A stretch of 15,233 nt of DNA, taken from contig LSSL01004809.1 in assembly GCA_001953115.1 (NCBI GenBank), forward strand, positions 1-15,233, written 5' to 3'. A model generated the notes under the pieces. That model was not told where the DNA came from. It did not search any database and worked only from the letters and a program-made list of their open reading frames with translations. The position numbers and the translations under genes are program-made. Source of the DNA: Smittium mucronatum. Its lineage: Eukaryota > Kickxellomycota > Harpellomycetes > Harpellales > Legeriomycetaceae. Below are positions 1 to 10,713 of the stretch, piece after piece; the stretch's first letter is position 1, and each line of letters starts with the position of its first letter.

Positions 1-592
1 CAGAGTTTTTTCTGCTAAAACCCCCGAATTTTTATACTCCCGCATATATAAACCATGGAGAAACTCGGTATAATCACGTTGACATTCCTATTTATGTTTT
101 GTGAAAAAAAATTTACACAAAATTCAATACGATTCGTCAAGACACTCATTAGTTTGATTGATATTTAATGGTTTTATCCATAATATATTGGGGTAGGTAT
201 TAAATACTTATTTATATTATTGTAGATAAAAGATTATAAATTAAACTATCAAAAATTATAAATTTTGTTGTTAACGAGCTCTAAAAAATCAACAAAACTT
301 CCATAAATAAATTTAGCACAATTATATAATAGCTAAAGTTAAAATACTAGAACTATTTGATAAAAGAAAAGCTGTTTAATTTCAGGCTGCCAATAAATTT
401 TGAGAGTTTTTTTTATAATAATTCTTTTAGAAGAAATAATTTAAGATAGTTATATTGGTCAGAATTCTTTAATTTTCAAATTTCTTAAATATGAATTCGT
501 GATAAGTGCTAATTTTTGAAATTTGCTGATTTGAATTTATGAGAATGATAAAGGAAAATTTTGTTTTTTTAGAAGAATAGATAGCAAAAACA

Positions 593-604
593 TTTACTAG
601 TAAA
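593..604. other. 12-bp perfect palindrome TTTACTAGTAAA (left copy)
   Basis: This is a perfect 12-bp dyad at the outer end of the GC-enriched post-tRNA block. The mirror copy is at 10961-10972. It could be a symmetric protein-binding site, but short AT-rich palindromes also arise by chance in such sequence. Confidence 0.4.
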
Positions 605-687
605 AGTTAACAAAAGTACACAACTGGTTGTCACTCTTTAACCGCCAGCACAAAAAGAGCCCAAAATGCACACGACTACGCCAAAAC
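605..687 (-). other. GC-enriched block downstream of tRNA-Leu (left copy)
   Basis: On the minus strand this is the stretch directly after the tRNA-Leu gene. It is far richer in G and C than its surroundings and is identical in the two arms. On the coding strand it has a T4 run, a T5 run and an A-box-like string (TGGCGTAGTCG, 10 of 11 positions of TRGYNNARNGG). It also contains an interrupted palindrome, ACAAC-CA-GTTGT. No good B box follows. It may be tRNA 3' flank with backup terminators, a protein-binding region, or an unrecognised small RNA. I do not recognise it as a known RNA family. Confidence 0.5.
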
Positions 688-691
688 AAAA
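683..691 (-). terminator. RNA polymerase III terminator after tRNA-Leu (left copy)
   Basis: Read on the minus strand, a T4 run begins immediately after the discriminator base of tRNA-Leu. One G and a second T4 run follow. Oligo-T of four or more on the non-template strand is the normal Pol III stop signal. No T4 occurs between the Phe and Leu genes, so this is the first terminator met by a transcript from either gene. Confidence 0.8.
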
Positions 692-773
692 TGGTATCTG
701 TGAGATTCGAACTCACGCCTCTTTCGAGACCGCAACTTGAGTGCGGCGCCTTAGACCGCTCGGCCAAGATACC
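692..773 (-). tRNA. tRNA-Leu(CAA), left copy
   Basis: This 82-nt class II (long variable arm) tRNA decodes UUG. On the minus strand the acceptor arms are GGTATCT and AGATACC with discriminator A. The anticodon stem CCGCA/TGCGG encloses loop CTCAAGT, giving anticodon CAA with G at position 37. The variable arm is CTC-GAAA-GAG, and the T arm is GTGAG-TTCGAAT-CTCAC. CCA is not encoded. The A box TGGCCGAGCGG fits TRGYNNARNGG at every position, and the B box AGTTCGAATCT is good. There is no anticodon-loop intron, although nuclear tRNA-Leu(CAA) genes often have one in fungi, animals and plants. It lies 5 nt downstream of tRNA-Phe on the same strand, so the two are probably one dicistronic transcript. 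It is identical to the right-arm copy. Confidence 0.97.
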
Positions 774-778
774 AAACA

Positions 779-851
779 TGGGGACTCCGAGGATTGAACT
801 CGGGACCGTACGATCTTCAGTCGCACGCTCTCCCAGCTGAGCTAAGTCCCC
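779..851 (-). tRNA. tRNA-Phe(GAA), left copy
   Basis: This 73-nt tRNA decodes UUU and UUC. On the minus strand the acceptor stem is GGGGACT/AGTCCCC with discriminator A. The D arm is GCTC-AGCTGGGA-GAGC. The anticodon stem TGCGA/TCGTA (one G-T pair) holds loop CTGAAGA, and the T arm is CCGAG-TTCAATC-CTCGG. G37 next to the anticodon is typical of eukaryotic tRNA-Phe (the wybutosine site). G20, G34-A35-A36 and A73, the identity elements known from yeast PheRS, are all present. CCA is not encoded. The B-box core has A instead of the usual G at position 57 and C at position 60, so it looks weaker than that of the adjoining Leu gene. The gene is transcribed away from the central spacer. It is identical to the right-arm copy. 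Confidence 0.97.
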
Positions 852-1279
852 ATATTTATCGACAAAATTAATTTATAATATCAATAAAAAATTATAAGTA
901 GGTTATTTTCATTTAAAAACTTCATGCATATATTGATTAAAAGGACCGATGCTTTTATGAGATCCCAGAAATTTTTTATTTCTCCTGGTAAAAATTCAAT
1001 TTTTCATGATCAAATAAATATTTTTTGCTTTAGATTAAATAATAAATGTAATATTCACTCTTTACATATCTTAACTACATACATTGAGTCACTAGCTCCA
1101 AAAATGTTTCAAGTAATAAATAGGATTTAAAGTTTGTATGTCTGAATAAAGTCGATAACTTTTTTATCAATAAACTATGAATAAAAATACTACCCATTTT
1201 TATGATAATATATCATAATATAATTAAAAAAACTAATAAAATACGCATCTTTTTATTATCTTTATGAGTTTTTTCAGAA

Positions 1280-1410
1280 AAGACGCAAGTTGGAGGCAAA
1301 ATATGAGCGATAAGGACGTGTTGCTCAGTATATATATTATTCTTAATAAAGGCTTTCGGCTCACCATTAATTGTTATAAATTATCCTATTTTTTCAAAAA
1401 CACTGCGCGC
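1280..1410. other. GC-enriched island in left arm
   Basis: This stretch is visibly richer in G and C than the flanks. It includes a TGAGC (1304-1308)/GCTCA (1323-1327) inverted pair with a 14-nt loop, a GGCTTTCGGCT string near 1352, and GCGCGC near 1406. It is mirrored at about 10155-10285. Two of the 11 arm differences fall nearby, at 1268 and 1321. No open reading frame or known RNA is apparent. It may be a fossil gene fragment, a structured RNA or a binding region. Confidence 0.35.
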
Positions 1411-1826
1411 TTATAGAATTTTTTTGGATTCATACTCAATATTTCAAATCAGAAACACAAAATAAAAATAAAACAAAAGCCTATCTTCAGTTATAATAAA
1501 AATAACAAAGATTTTAAATTATTCTCTTTTTATAATCAAATAAGCTATTATTTGCCTTTTATAATACAAAAAAACCAAAATTTTATTGTACTTAGTTTGA
1601 TCACTATCGAATTTTGACAAAATTTTCCATGATTTTGGTGTTCATTTGAAACCGATGCTGATTTCTGTTGGCTACATATAACTATTTAGTATTTTAATTC
1701 TCAAAATTATTAGCAATTTCAAATGTTAACCGTCCAATTAAATGATCAAATATTTTTATTGGGAAAAATAATAGTACGATTTAATTTTATAGTAAAAAAT
1801 AAAAACTTTGGAGCTCTTTTAAGGTG

Positions 1827-1862
1827 GTAGCGACAAGAAGAAAAACCCGCTACAAATTTTTT
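1827..1862 (+). other. Hairpin followed by T6 (left copy)
   Basis: GTAGCG at 1827-1832 pairs perfectly with CGCTAC at 1848-1853 across a 15-nt purine-rich loop. Three A residues and a T6 run (1857-1862) follow. A GAGCTC palindrome lies just upstream at 1811-1816. The element is identical in the right arm. Its GC content stands out from the surrounding DNA. It could be the 3' end of a short Pol III-type transcript, but no promoter was identified. Confidence 0.4.
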
Positions 1863-2104
1863 AACTCTTTAAAAAGCTAGATCTCAACTGAAAATTTCTT
1901 TAAATTTTTTTCAAAAAAATATTAGAAGCAAATAATTTATTTCCATGAGTAAAAAATTATGTTCAGCTCCTTCATTTCGTTTTTTACTGTGATAAAATAG
2001 AAAAATACTCCTTTTGATTAGAATATAAAAACACAAGCATGGAAATTTTCTCGTATTGATTATAGCAATATGTTTTTTAAAATCTCCCACTATTAGTTAC
2101 AAAA

Positions 2105-2122
2105 TAATAATAATAATAATAA
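2105..2122 (+). repeat. (TAA)6 microsatellite in left arm
   Basis: Six TAA units. The copy number is the same in the right arm, which agrees with very recent duplication or continuing homogenisation, since microsatellites normally diverge quickly. Confidence 0.9.
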
Positions 2123-2688
2123 AATTTTATCTATTTAATTATTTGAATTTTTCTCTAATACTTCTGAAATAATAACATATAATTTTTTGAACCTGAAAAA
2201 ATACACATAAAACTTAAATTTAATATTAATCTAAAATATCCATTATATTTGATATTTTCAAAAATATAGAATTTATTCACTATAAATAAAAAATATTATA
2301 TTGCATTATTATATTATTTTACGTGCGTTTTAAAAATCTTACAGTGAATTTTTTCAAAAAGTAAATATTTTAACACTTTTTTCTACCAGAAAAATGATAT
2401 ATAAAATCGATTCTTAATACTTAGCCTACCAAAACCTTCAAATTATTTTTTTTCTGACAAATATGAATGTTTAAAGGACTTTTTATTGTAAAAATAATCT
2501 ATCACTTGAAGATATTTTTATCCAACTGATTTTTTTGATAATAACTTTTTATTTAATAAAATAAATGAAATTTTATGTGGATATATTTGAATTATGTTAA
2601 ATTACCCTTAAAAAAATATAAAATAAAAATTTAAGATCCATCTAATTTACTTTTTTAAATGGATTGGAGCATAAAAAAATGTTTAACT

Positions 2689-2709
2689 CCCCAAAGTTTA
2701 TATAGGGGG
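2689..2709. other. CCCC/GGGGG inverted element near left inner junction
   Basis: CCCC at 2689-2692 and GGGGG at 2705-2709 flank a 12-nt A/T segment containing TTTATATA. The element ends 53 bp from the junction with the spacer and is mirrored at 8856-8876. G/C homopolymers are rare in this window, so a pair placed symmetrically just inside both junctions is conspicuous. The function is unknown. Confidence 0.45.
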
Positions 2710-2762
2710 TAGACCAAATCATCAAGTAATTATGAAGTTTTCTTTTATAATTTGTTTTTTTA

Positions 2763-4912
2763 TTTATCATAAATAATTGGAAACATCAGGTTCTCCTTTA
2801 AATAATTTTTTGACATAATTAATTAATATTATATATTTTCGTAAATCGAATTATTTTTTTAAGCTTCATCTTAATAGCTAATGTTTTTTATAATTTATTT
2901 TATATTAGTATTTAAAATTTATATACTAAAAACTTTATCTCTATAACTTAGACTTAATATCAATAATATTTTTCATTTTCCTATTCTCTGTTAAACAATT
3001 CCGATTTATCGTCAAAATAAAATTAATTTTTAACGATTATTTTATTGGTAGAAATGTTGGTGTATATAAAATGATTAATGAGTTCTTAATTTTTTTATAG
3101 CCGATTTTTTAAAAAAACATTAAACCATTTCGTTTCTGCGTTCTTAAAAATTAATAAAATAAAAGTAGAGTTAGCAGAAATAAAAAAATAATTATGCTAT
3201 TGAGTATTTTTGTAAATTTATTTTTATTGAAATAAATATTATATACAGAAAATTATTTAGATCAATATTAAATTATTCTTTTTATTTGAGATACAGTGAA
3301 TTAATGGCAAAAAAGAAATCGCTTTTTATAATAATTTTAGTGTAATATTCACATCAAATATAATAAATTCTTATATTAATTTTATCAATAAAATATGAAG
3401 ATATTGTGCGTTTTTTAGACAATATACTACCACATCCTCGAAAGATTACTAAAAAATATATATTTAAAAAATTAATACAATATATAATTTGTTATATTCA
3501 TACTTTTAATGTCCTAAAAAGTAGCACCCAATAAAGAAGATAGTTAATAATCATTACTTATTAAAATTTGCATAAAATCATAGTTAAGCTCATATTTTTA
3601 TGGCCAAAGGATATCAAATTCAAATATTTTAGTCTATCATTCTACTTGATGATGAATTTTAATTTAATAAATTGTTTAATTGTGCCGAAGCAAAAAATAA
3701 TTATTAAATCCGAAACGCTTTTTTCGTATAAAAGTATTTTTAACATTGTCTATGTGATAAGAGTTTGGCTATAATAATATAAATATCTATTTTTTAAGTA
3801 TACATATTTTTTTTACACAAGTAAAATTTCGAAGTGATTTTTTATAAAAACGTGGATTCGAATTTAATTAAGCACTTATTTTATAAATTCAATTTATGAT
3901 GAGTTAAAAAAATATCATCAAACCAGGTATGGTATCTATAAAGGCTCTAAAACCACCTCTTTAAAAAAAAAAAAATTCGATAAAAGATAAATAAATTATA
4001 ATATTATATAGTTTCATATAATAAAATGAAAAAAATAGAAGGTAAGTTTTTTTACGTATAAAATATATCAGCTGATATAATTAAATGATTTATATATAAT
4101 TTTATTAGAGTTCATAATTTTAAGAAAATAATTCATTAAAAATATGGCATTATTAAAAAACAGAAATATTTCTTAATACTATCCAAGAAATTTCTTTGCT
4201 GAGTTACATAAAAAAATAATTGAAAATAATTTTCAAAGAAAAGGAAGAAAAATAATTACAATAAGGTTTATATTTGTGATTATTGAAATAAAAAACACGA
4301 AAAAAATTATTTTAAAATAAAAAAACTTCAGAGCATAAGTTTAGACCAATTTTTTTCAAAAAATATTTGTATTGTAATATAGGTCTTAATAAACCTTTAC
4401 AATCTACTAAAATAATTAAATATAAATTTTTTCGTGATAAATGTGGAGTAAATTTAAATCAATGATTTTTCTATTTAATGATGATGAATTTTCAATAGAT
4501 TAGCTAATAAAACCGTAAAATTTTAGCCTAATGATAAACGATAAAGTTTTTTGATACAAAGTTAAATCATACAAGATTTATAAAATTCGTTATTAACTGT
4601 TTACAAAAATGTATAATTTGATAAAATTAAATTCTTTTTTTATATAATTGGTGATTTTTAATTTTTCTTTTCTACGGTTTTAAATAAGAAAAAACCATTG
4701 GATATTAAATAAAGGCTAAAGAGTTTGGATACTATATGAGATTCGATTTAAAAATTGCCTGAATCCTTTTTAAAAATTAATCGAGAAATAACCAAAATTT
4801 GTCCAATATAACGAAATAATACTTTATTTTATTCATATATCCAGTTTTGATTAATAATCCTGGTTTTTTATTAATTTTATATTGGGTTATTATTCTTGTA
4901 TTCAGATGCCTA

Positions 4913-4949
<37 letters not shown>

Positions 4950-7900
4950 ACAGTATTTTGTATCAGAATAATTAAAAACATTAATAATATATTCTGATCC
5001 ATTTATAGATATTATATTAAAAAGATTAATAAAAATGAAAAAAATTCTAGAATTATACTTAAATTAAATTGCATATGAAATAACTACTTATATATCAACT
5101 GTGAATTATTGAATTTTTTTTATTTTGGAGATTATTAGGTAAAAAAAAATGTAATATTTTATTTAATTTTTGAACATGTTAGTGATAAGTGTGTATTTTT
5201 CATTTCTAATTTAAAATAAGTTATATTATAAAAATTAAAAATTAAAAAAATTTTATGTTTATGATACAAATCAATTACCCTTTAATACAGGTTATTAAAA
5301 TGAAATTAAAAAAACTCGGTTTTATATTAATATTCAAAGGAATAAAAATTTATGTGTTAAAGACAGGAATGAGATTTTTTTAAAAAAAAATACATCATTA
5401 AAAAAATCACATTAAAATTCGAATAAAGATGTAAATTATAATCTTAGTATAAATATTCAGACCAGGTTAATTTAAATTTAAAGGTATATAATTTTCACAA
5501 AAAAATGGAGCAGTAAAATTTCTTTACATTTTATTGAGATATTTTTTCAAAAGTGAAAAAAATTGATTTCTAAAAATATTTCAGGAATTAAACTTGAGAG
5601 AAACCTGTCATTTGTGAATTTTCTGAATATTTTACTTAAATTTAGATTTAAAATGGTATTCGCTTAATTAGTAAATTTTTGTCATAAAAACAAATTATAA
5701 TTATATTCCGACACCATTAAGCCCAATGTGTGTAGGAGATGTACTCATAAAATTTTATTTTTATTTTTCAAACTCAAAATACAAATAATATGTTGAAAAA
5801 TGGAAAAGAAATATATTTGGATAAATATTAATGGTTGAATTTTAAAAATCATAAAGATAATATTTCCCGATCATTTCAAAAATATGACTATTGATTATCT
5901 TGTAAAAATTTTCAAGTAGAAATTTTACATTCTATAATAAAAAATCTCAAAAAAATCGATATGAAAACAAATATCCAAAGAGAATAAATAAAAACCAATT
6001 TTCTAAAGGTAATTTTAACCGATAATAACGAGTTAAAACTAGAGATCCTGTCTCTTTTTATATCCTTATCTCCAAAAAACTTATAGATGCGAGGAAAAGA
6101 ATAGATATTTTACCTATTAGTATCAATAAAAAAAGTGTTAAGAAGTTCTTCTCCAAAATAATCAATTCTCAAAAAAAAGAAAAATATAAGATCCTTGGAA
6201 ATAAATTTTATATTACATAAATAACGAATTTAAAAAATTTTAACAAGTTAAAATCTAATTAATTATTAAAAATTCTAAAAAAATCAATATATTTTGATTA
6301 TTTATTTAAGGAAAAATTATGTGTGTAAGTTTTATTTTGAAACTTTTCCCTCTTTTTACTAAAAAACTCAAATTTCTAATATCAAATATTGAGTTTTCAG
6401 ACATTATAAAAAAATGAATTTTATTTATCACACAATCGTAAAGATTTTCTATCGATTTAAATTATCACGATATCAAGAACTTTTCAGTTTTCTAATTAAA
6501 TTTAATAAAAAAACTTCATATTCATGTATGAAAAAAATTAATATTTGTCTAAATTAAAGTTCGAAATCCCTCTCTTTTGAGATATTTAATTTTTTTATTT
6601 TATAACACGGCCTTTCTTCGGAGAATGAAATTAAACTCATTAATTTTTTTAAATACCATTGAAAAAATATTTTAGATGATTTTTAGGGTAACATATACAT
6701 ATTTAAAGACCACTTTTTCTCATATAAAAACAATTTTATTTAATGATTCTCATAAAAAAAATGTATAATAATGTATTAATTCATATAATGGATCTTTCCG
6801 TAAAATTGATCAATCATTTCATAAACCATTTGATTGCCGAAGATGAGTTAAAAAAAATTTCTCGATTTTTAAGACTATTTGAGTATTCCTAGCAAAATTA
6901 AAAAAACGATATTCAAAAAAATGAAAAAAATAAACTTAATTACAATTAAATTGAATTGATATTATTTTTTATAAGTTTGATGCATTTTTTGATTAAGATA
7001 AAAAATATTGAAATATGAATTAGTGCCAAAAAAGACAAAATAAAATTCTCTTTATCAGGTTGATAATTTTTTTTTCTAGAGTTGAAAATACCTGTTAATC
7101 TATTCTAGAGTAGATAAGAATCTCCGAATTAAATATTAGATTATAGATAATTCTATAAAAAGCCACATGGCTGGTAAAATGATAGATAATTTTGTATTTT
7201 TATAAATTGATTCAAAATTATTTTTTGAAACCCGATATAATTCTTGTATTTTTTTTTCAAATTCAAAATAGAAATGACCAGCTTATAGTTAGATAAGCAT
7301 CTTTTAAATTGGAGATTTGAGAGTTATAGATAAAATAATTAGGTTTTTATAAAACAAGATAAAATAATTCTATTAGAGCAGTAGATATAATAAAACCACG
7401 TCTGACTCACTTTTTAAAGTTTTTAAAATTTAAACAGGTTACATTAATAATCATACTTTATAATTTTGTTGCTTTTGGATATTTCAGAATAAAAATTCCT
7501 CATCAGATAATAAATTTATTTCTGTATGTATCAATAAAATTTTATTTTGTTTAAAAATAAAGATATTTTTGGTATAATAGAACTATAATAATGAAATTTT
7601 TGGGGTTAAAAAATTTATTTATCACATTTTTATGCATTTATTTTTTAAATGAAATATTGTTATATAAAATAATTGACACTATCATAATTGTTTTGAATAA
7701 TAATTCCAACTTAGTAATATTTGAGAATTGCGATAATAGTATATCTTAAACTAAATACCAATATAAATATCCAATTATGTTAACCTTTTTCAAAAAAAAA
7801 TAAAACGAATATTCAGTCTCTAAATCTTATTTTTATTTTACGTATATCATATATAGCCTAAGCGATATTTTAACCTCATAAATTAATTTGACATTTTTAT

Positions 7901-8802
7901 ATAATTTTTTTTGATATAATAAATATTCTTAATCAGCAGATATATTTAAAAAAAAATCTTTTTATGAATTTTTAAACTAAATCTAAAACTAAAAAAATAA
8001 TCATCATCTGGATAGAATTAATATTTTTAAAATAAAAATCAGAAAAAATAATAAAGGCGCTGAGTTCTGGTTTATAAATTGGACTTTTTATGATAAATAA
8101 TATAACTTCCAAAATATTTTAAAAGTCGAAAAGCAATTTTAATTTAGAAACTTACTTTCAAAGTCGATAATAAAAAAATTTCCAGTTAGAATATTAGCAG
8201 CATTCACATTCTAAAAATATTCAATTATGACATTCAAAAAAGGAATTCACATTCAAAAATTAATTAGAGTTATAATTCATAAAAAAAAATTGTTGGCGCT
8301 TTAAATTTGTCTGAATTATAAAAAACGCCTGAAAATAAAATCAGACATGACCAGGTTTCAATTGTACAATACCGAAAAATAATAAGACGATTTAAAGCCT
8401 ATAATATCTTTACTTCACAAAATTTTTAAAAAGATGACAATATTTCAGAGTATAAACGAATATTTTTTAAAAGAATTCTTAAACATTAAAGTGTTTAGGA
8501 AAGGTAAAAAAGTACTATAATAAATATAAAATAAAGATATATTTTATGAATCAGAGTAAATTTAGTATTTATACATTGTACATAAATCGGTTAATTTAAC
8601 ATTTAAAAACTTGAAATTTGCGAAAAATTAAATAACAGAAATTTGAAAAAAGTGATAACTAAAATCAAAATATTTTTTTAGAACAGTTTAGATTTATAAT
8701 TTAAAAAATCATAACAAATAATATCAGCAGTATCAATATGAATGATTTTAGAAAATTAAAATTGAAAATACAACACCTGTTTATCAGTTGACACCCTAAG
8801 TT
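2763..8802. other. Unique gene-free AT-rich spacer between the inverted arms
   Basis: These 6040 bp have no open reading frame beyond chance length. The longest, at 3568-3774, is 68 codons and starts with TTG. I saw no tRNA, no transposase-like frame, no long tandem repeat and no second inverted repeat. Contents are short A/T homopolymers (for example A13 at 3963-3975), a (TTA)11 tract and scattered small GC patches. If the window is a regional centromere, this would be the central core on which CENP-A nucleosomes assemble. That rests on position and composition only. Otherwise it is ordinary intergenic DNA. Confidence 0.85.
4915..4947 (+). repeat. (TTA)11 microsatellite
   Basis: Eleven uninterrupted TTA units, the longest simple repeat in the window. 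It lies within about 900 bp of the centre of the spacer and is useful as a length-polymorphism marker. Confidence 0.95.
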
Positions 8803-8855
8803 TAAAAAAACAAATTATAAAAGAAAACTTCATAATTACTTGATGATTTGGTCTA

Positions 8856-8876
8856 CCCCCTATATAAACTTTGGGG
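8856..8876. other. CCCCC/GGGG inverted element near right inner junction
   Basis: Mirror copy of the 2689-2709 element, with CCCCC at 8856-8860 and GGGG at 8873-8876. It starts 53 bp outside the spacer. Confidence 0.45.
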
Positions 8877-9442
8877 AGTTAAACATTTTTTTATGCTCCA
8901 ATCCATTTAAAAAAGTAAATTAGATGGATCTTAAATTTTTATTTTATATTTTTTTAAGGGTAATTTAACATAATTCAAATATATCCACATAAAATTTCAT
9001 TTATTTTATTAAATAAAAAGTTATTATCAAAAAAATCAGTTGGATAAAAATATCTTCAAGTGATAGATTATTTTTACAATAAAAAGTCCTTTAAACATTC
9101 ATATTTGTCAGAAAAAAAATAATTTGAAGGTTTTGGTAGGCTAAGTATTAAGAATCGATTTTATATATCATTTTTCTGGTAGAAAAAAGTGTTAAAATAT
9201 TTACTTTTTGAAAAAATTCACTGTAAGATTTTTAAAACGCACGTAAAATAATATAATAATGCAATATAATATTTTTTATTTATAGTGAATAAATTCTATA
9301 TTTTTGAAAATATCAAATATAATTGATATTTTAGATTAATATTAAATTTAAGTTTTATGTGTATTTTTTCAGGTTCAAAAAATTATATGTTATTATTTCA
9401 GAAGTATTAGAGAAAAATTCAAATAATTAAATAGATAAATTT

Positions 9443-9460
9443 TTATTATTATTATTATTA
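9443..9460 (+). repeat. (TTA)6 microsatellite in right arm
   Basis: Mirror copy of the (TAA)6 tract in the left arm, with the same unit number. One arm difference (left 2125) lies three bases beyond it. Confidence 0.9.
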
Positions 9461-9702
9461 TTTTGTAACTACTAGTGGGAGATTTTAAAAAACATATTGC
9501 TATAATCAATACGAGAAAATTTCCATGCTTGTGTTTTTATATTCTAATCAAAAGGAGTATTTTTCTATTTTATCACAGTAAAAAACGAAATGAAGGAGCT
9601 GAACATAATTTTTTACTCATGGAAATAAATTATTTGCTTCTAATATTTTTTTGAAAAAAATTTAAAGAAATTTTCAGTTGAGATCTAGCTTTTTAAAGAG
9701 TT

Positions 9703-9738
9703 AAAAAATTTGTAGCGGGTTTTTCTTCTTGTCGCTAC
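9703..9738 (-). other. Hairpin followed by T6 (right copy)
   Basis: Mirror copy of the 1827-1862 element with an identical sequence. Read on the minus strand, the 6-bp GTAGCG/CGCTAC stem is followed by T6. Confidence 0.4.
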
Positions 9739-10154
9739 CACCTTAAAAGAGCTCCAAAGTTTTTATTTTTTACTATAAAATTAAATCGTACTATTATTTT
9801 TCCCAATAAAAATATTTGATCATTTAATTGGACGGTTAACATTTGAAATTGCTAATAATTTTGAGAATTAAAATACTAAATAGTTATATGTAGCCAACAG
9901 AAATCGGCATCGGTTTCAAATGAACACCAAAATCATGGAAAATTTTGTCAAAATTCGATAGTGATCAAACTAAGTACAATAAAATTTTGGTTTTTTTGTA
10001 TTATAAAAGGCAAATAATAGCTTATTTGATTATAAAAAGAGAATAATTTAAAATCTTTGTTATTTTTATTATAACTGAAGATAGGCTTTTGTTTTATTTT
10101 TATTTTGTGTTTCTGATTTGAAATATTGAGTATGAATCCAAAAAAATTCTATAA

Positions 10155-10285
10155 GCGCGCAGTGTTTTTGAAAAAATAGGATAATTTATAACAATTAATG
10201 GTGAGCCGAAAGCCTTTATTAAGAATAATATATATACTGAGCAGCACGTCCTTATCGCTCATATTTTGCCTCCAACTTGCGTCTT
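10155..10285. other. GC-enriched island in right arm
   Basis: Mirror copy of the 1280-1410 island. The TGAGC/GCTCA inverted pair is intact here too; one loop base differs (C on the minus strand, against T at left 1321). Confidence 0.35.
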
Positions 10286-10713
10286 TTCTGAAAAAATTCA
10301 TAAAGATAATAAAAAGATGCGTATGTTATTAGTTTTTTTAATTATATTATGATATATTATCATAAAAATGGGTAGTATTTTTATTCATAGTTTATTGATA
10401 AAAAAGTTATCGACTTTATTCAGACATACAAACTTTAAATCCTATTTATTACTTGAAACATTTTTGGAGCTAGTGACTCAATGTATGTAGTTAAGATATG
10501 TAAAGAGTGAATATTACATTTATTATTTAATCTAAAGCAAAAAATATTTATTTGATCATGAAAAATTGAATTTTTACCAGGAGAAATAAAAAATTTCTGG
10601 GATCTCATAAAAGCATCGGACCTTTTAATCAATATATGCATGAAGTTTTTAAATGAAAATAACCTACTTATAATTTTTTATTGATATTATAAATTAATTT
10701 TGCCGATAAATAT

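Larger units (their letters stand above)
1..2762 (+). repeat. Left arm of large inverted repeat
   Basis: This arm is the reverse complement of 8803-11563. I aligned it in full and saw 11 substitutions, at left positions 155, 591, 862, 945, 1240, 1268, 1321, 1659, 2093, 2125 and 2241. There is one indel: T7 at 564-570 against A6 at 10995-11000. Identity is about 99.6%. Five of the 11 changes are transitions and six are transversions. The inner end is abrupt: matching stops after base 2762, in a T7-A context, and the next bases are unrelated. The outer end is not visible because the match runs to base 1, so the arm may be longer. It contains one outward-facing tRNA-Phe/tRNA-Leu pair and no convincing protein gene. 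Such high identity means either a recent duplication or ongoing gene conversion between the arms. Confidence 0.98.

Noticed and set aside
628..840. 70-codon frame on plus strand (mirror 10725-10937, minus)
   Set aside because: It runs antisense through both tRNA genes and starts with TTG. Its relative GC richness comes from the tRNAs.
924..1130. 68-codon ATG frame in both arms (mirror 10435-10641, minus), differing by one residue
   Set aside because: At this base composition roughly one codon in ten is a stop, so a few frames of this length are expected by chance in 15 kb on six frames. No motif or domain is recognised, and its presence in both arms follows from the repeat.
3568..3774. 68-codon frame in the spacer
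   Set aside because: It starts with TTG, has low-complexity composition, is of chance length and shows no recognisable domain.
6041..6059. AGAGA/TCTCT hairpin followed by T5, resembling a bacterial terminator
   Set aside because: The 5-bp stem is weak, there is no gene upstream, and the window is eukaryotic. Chance is the simpler explanation.
8361..8370. Perfect palindrome ATTGTACAAT
   Set aside because: A single 10-bp AT-rich palindrome in 15 kb of such DNA is expected by chance and has no supporting context.
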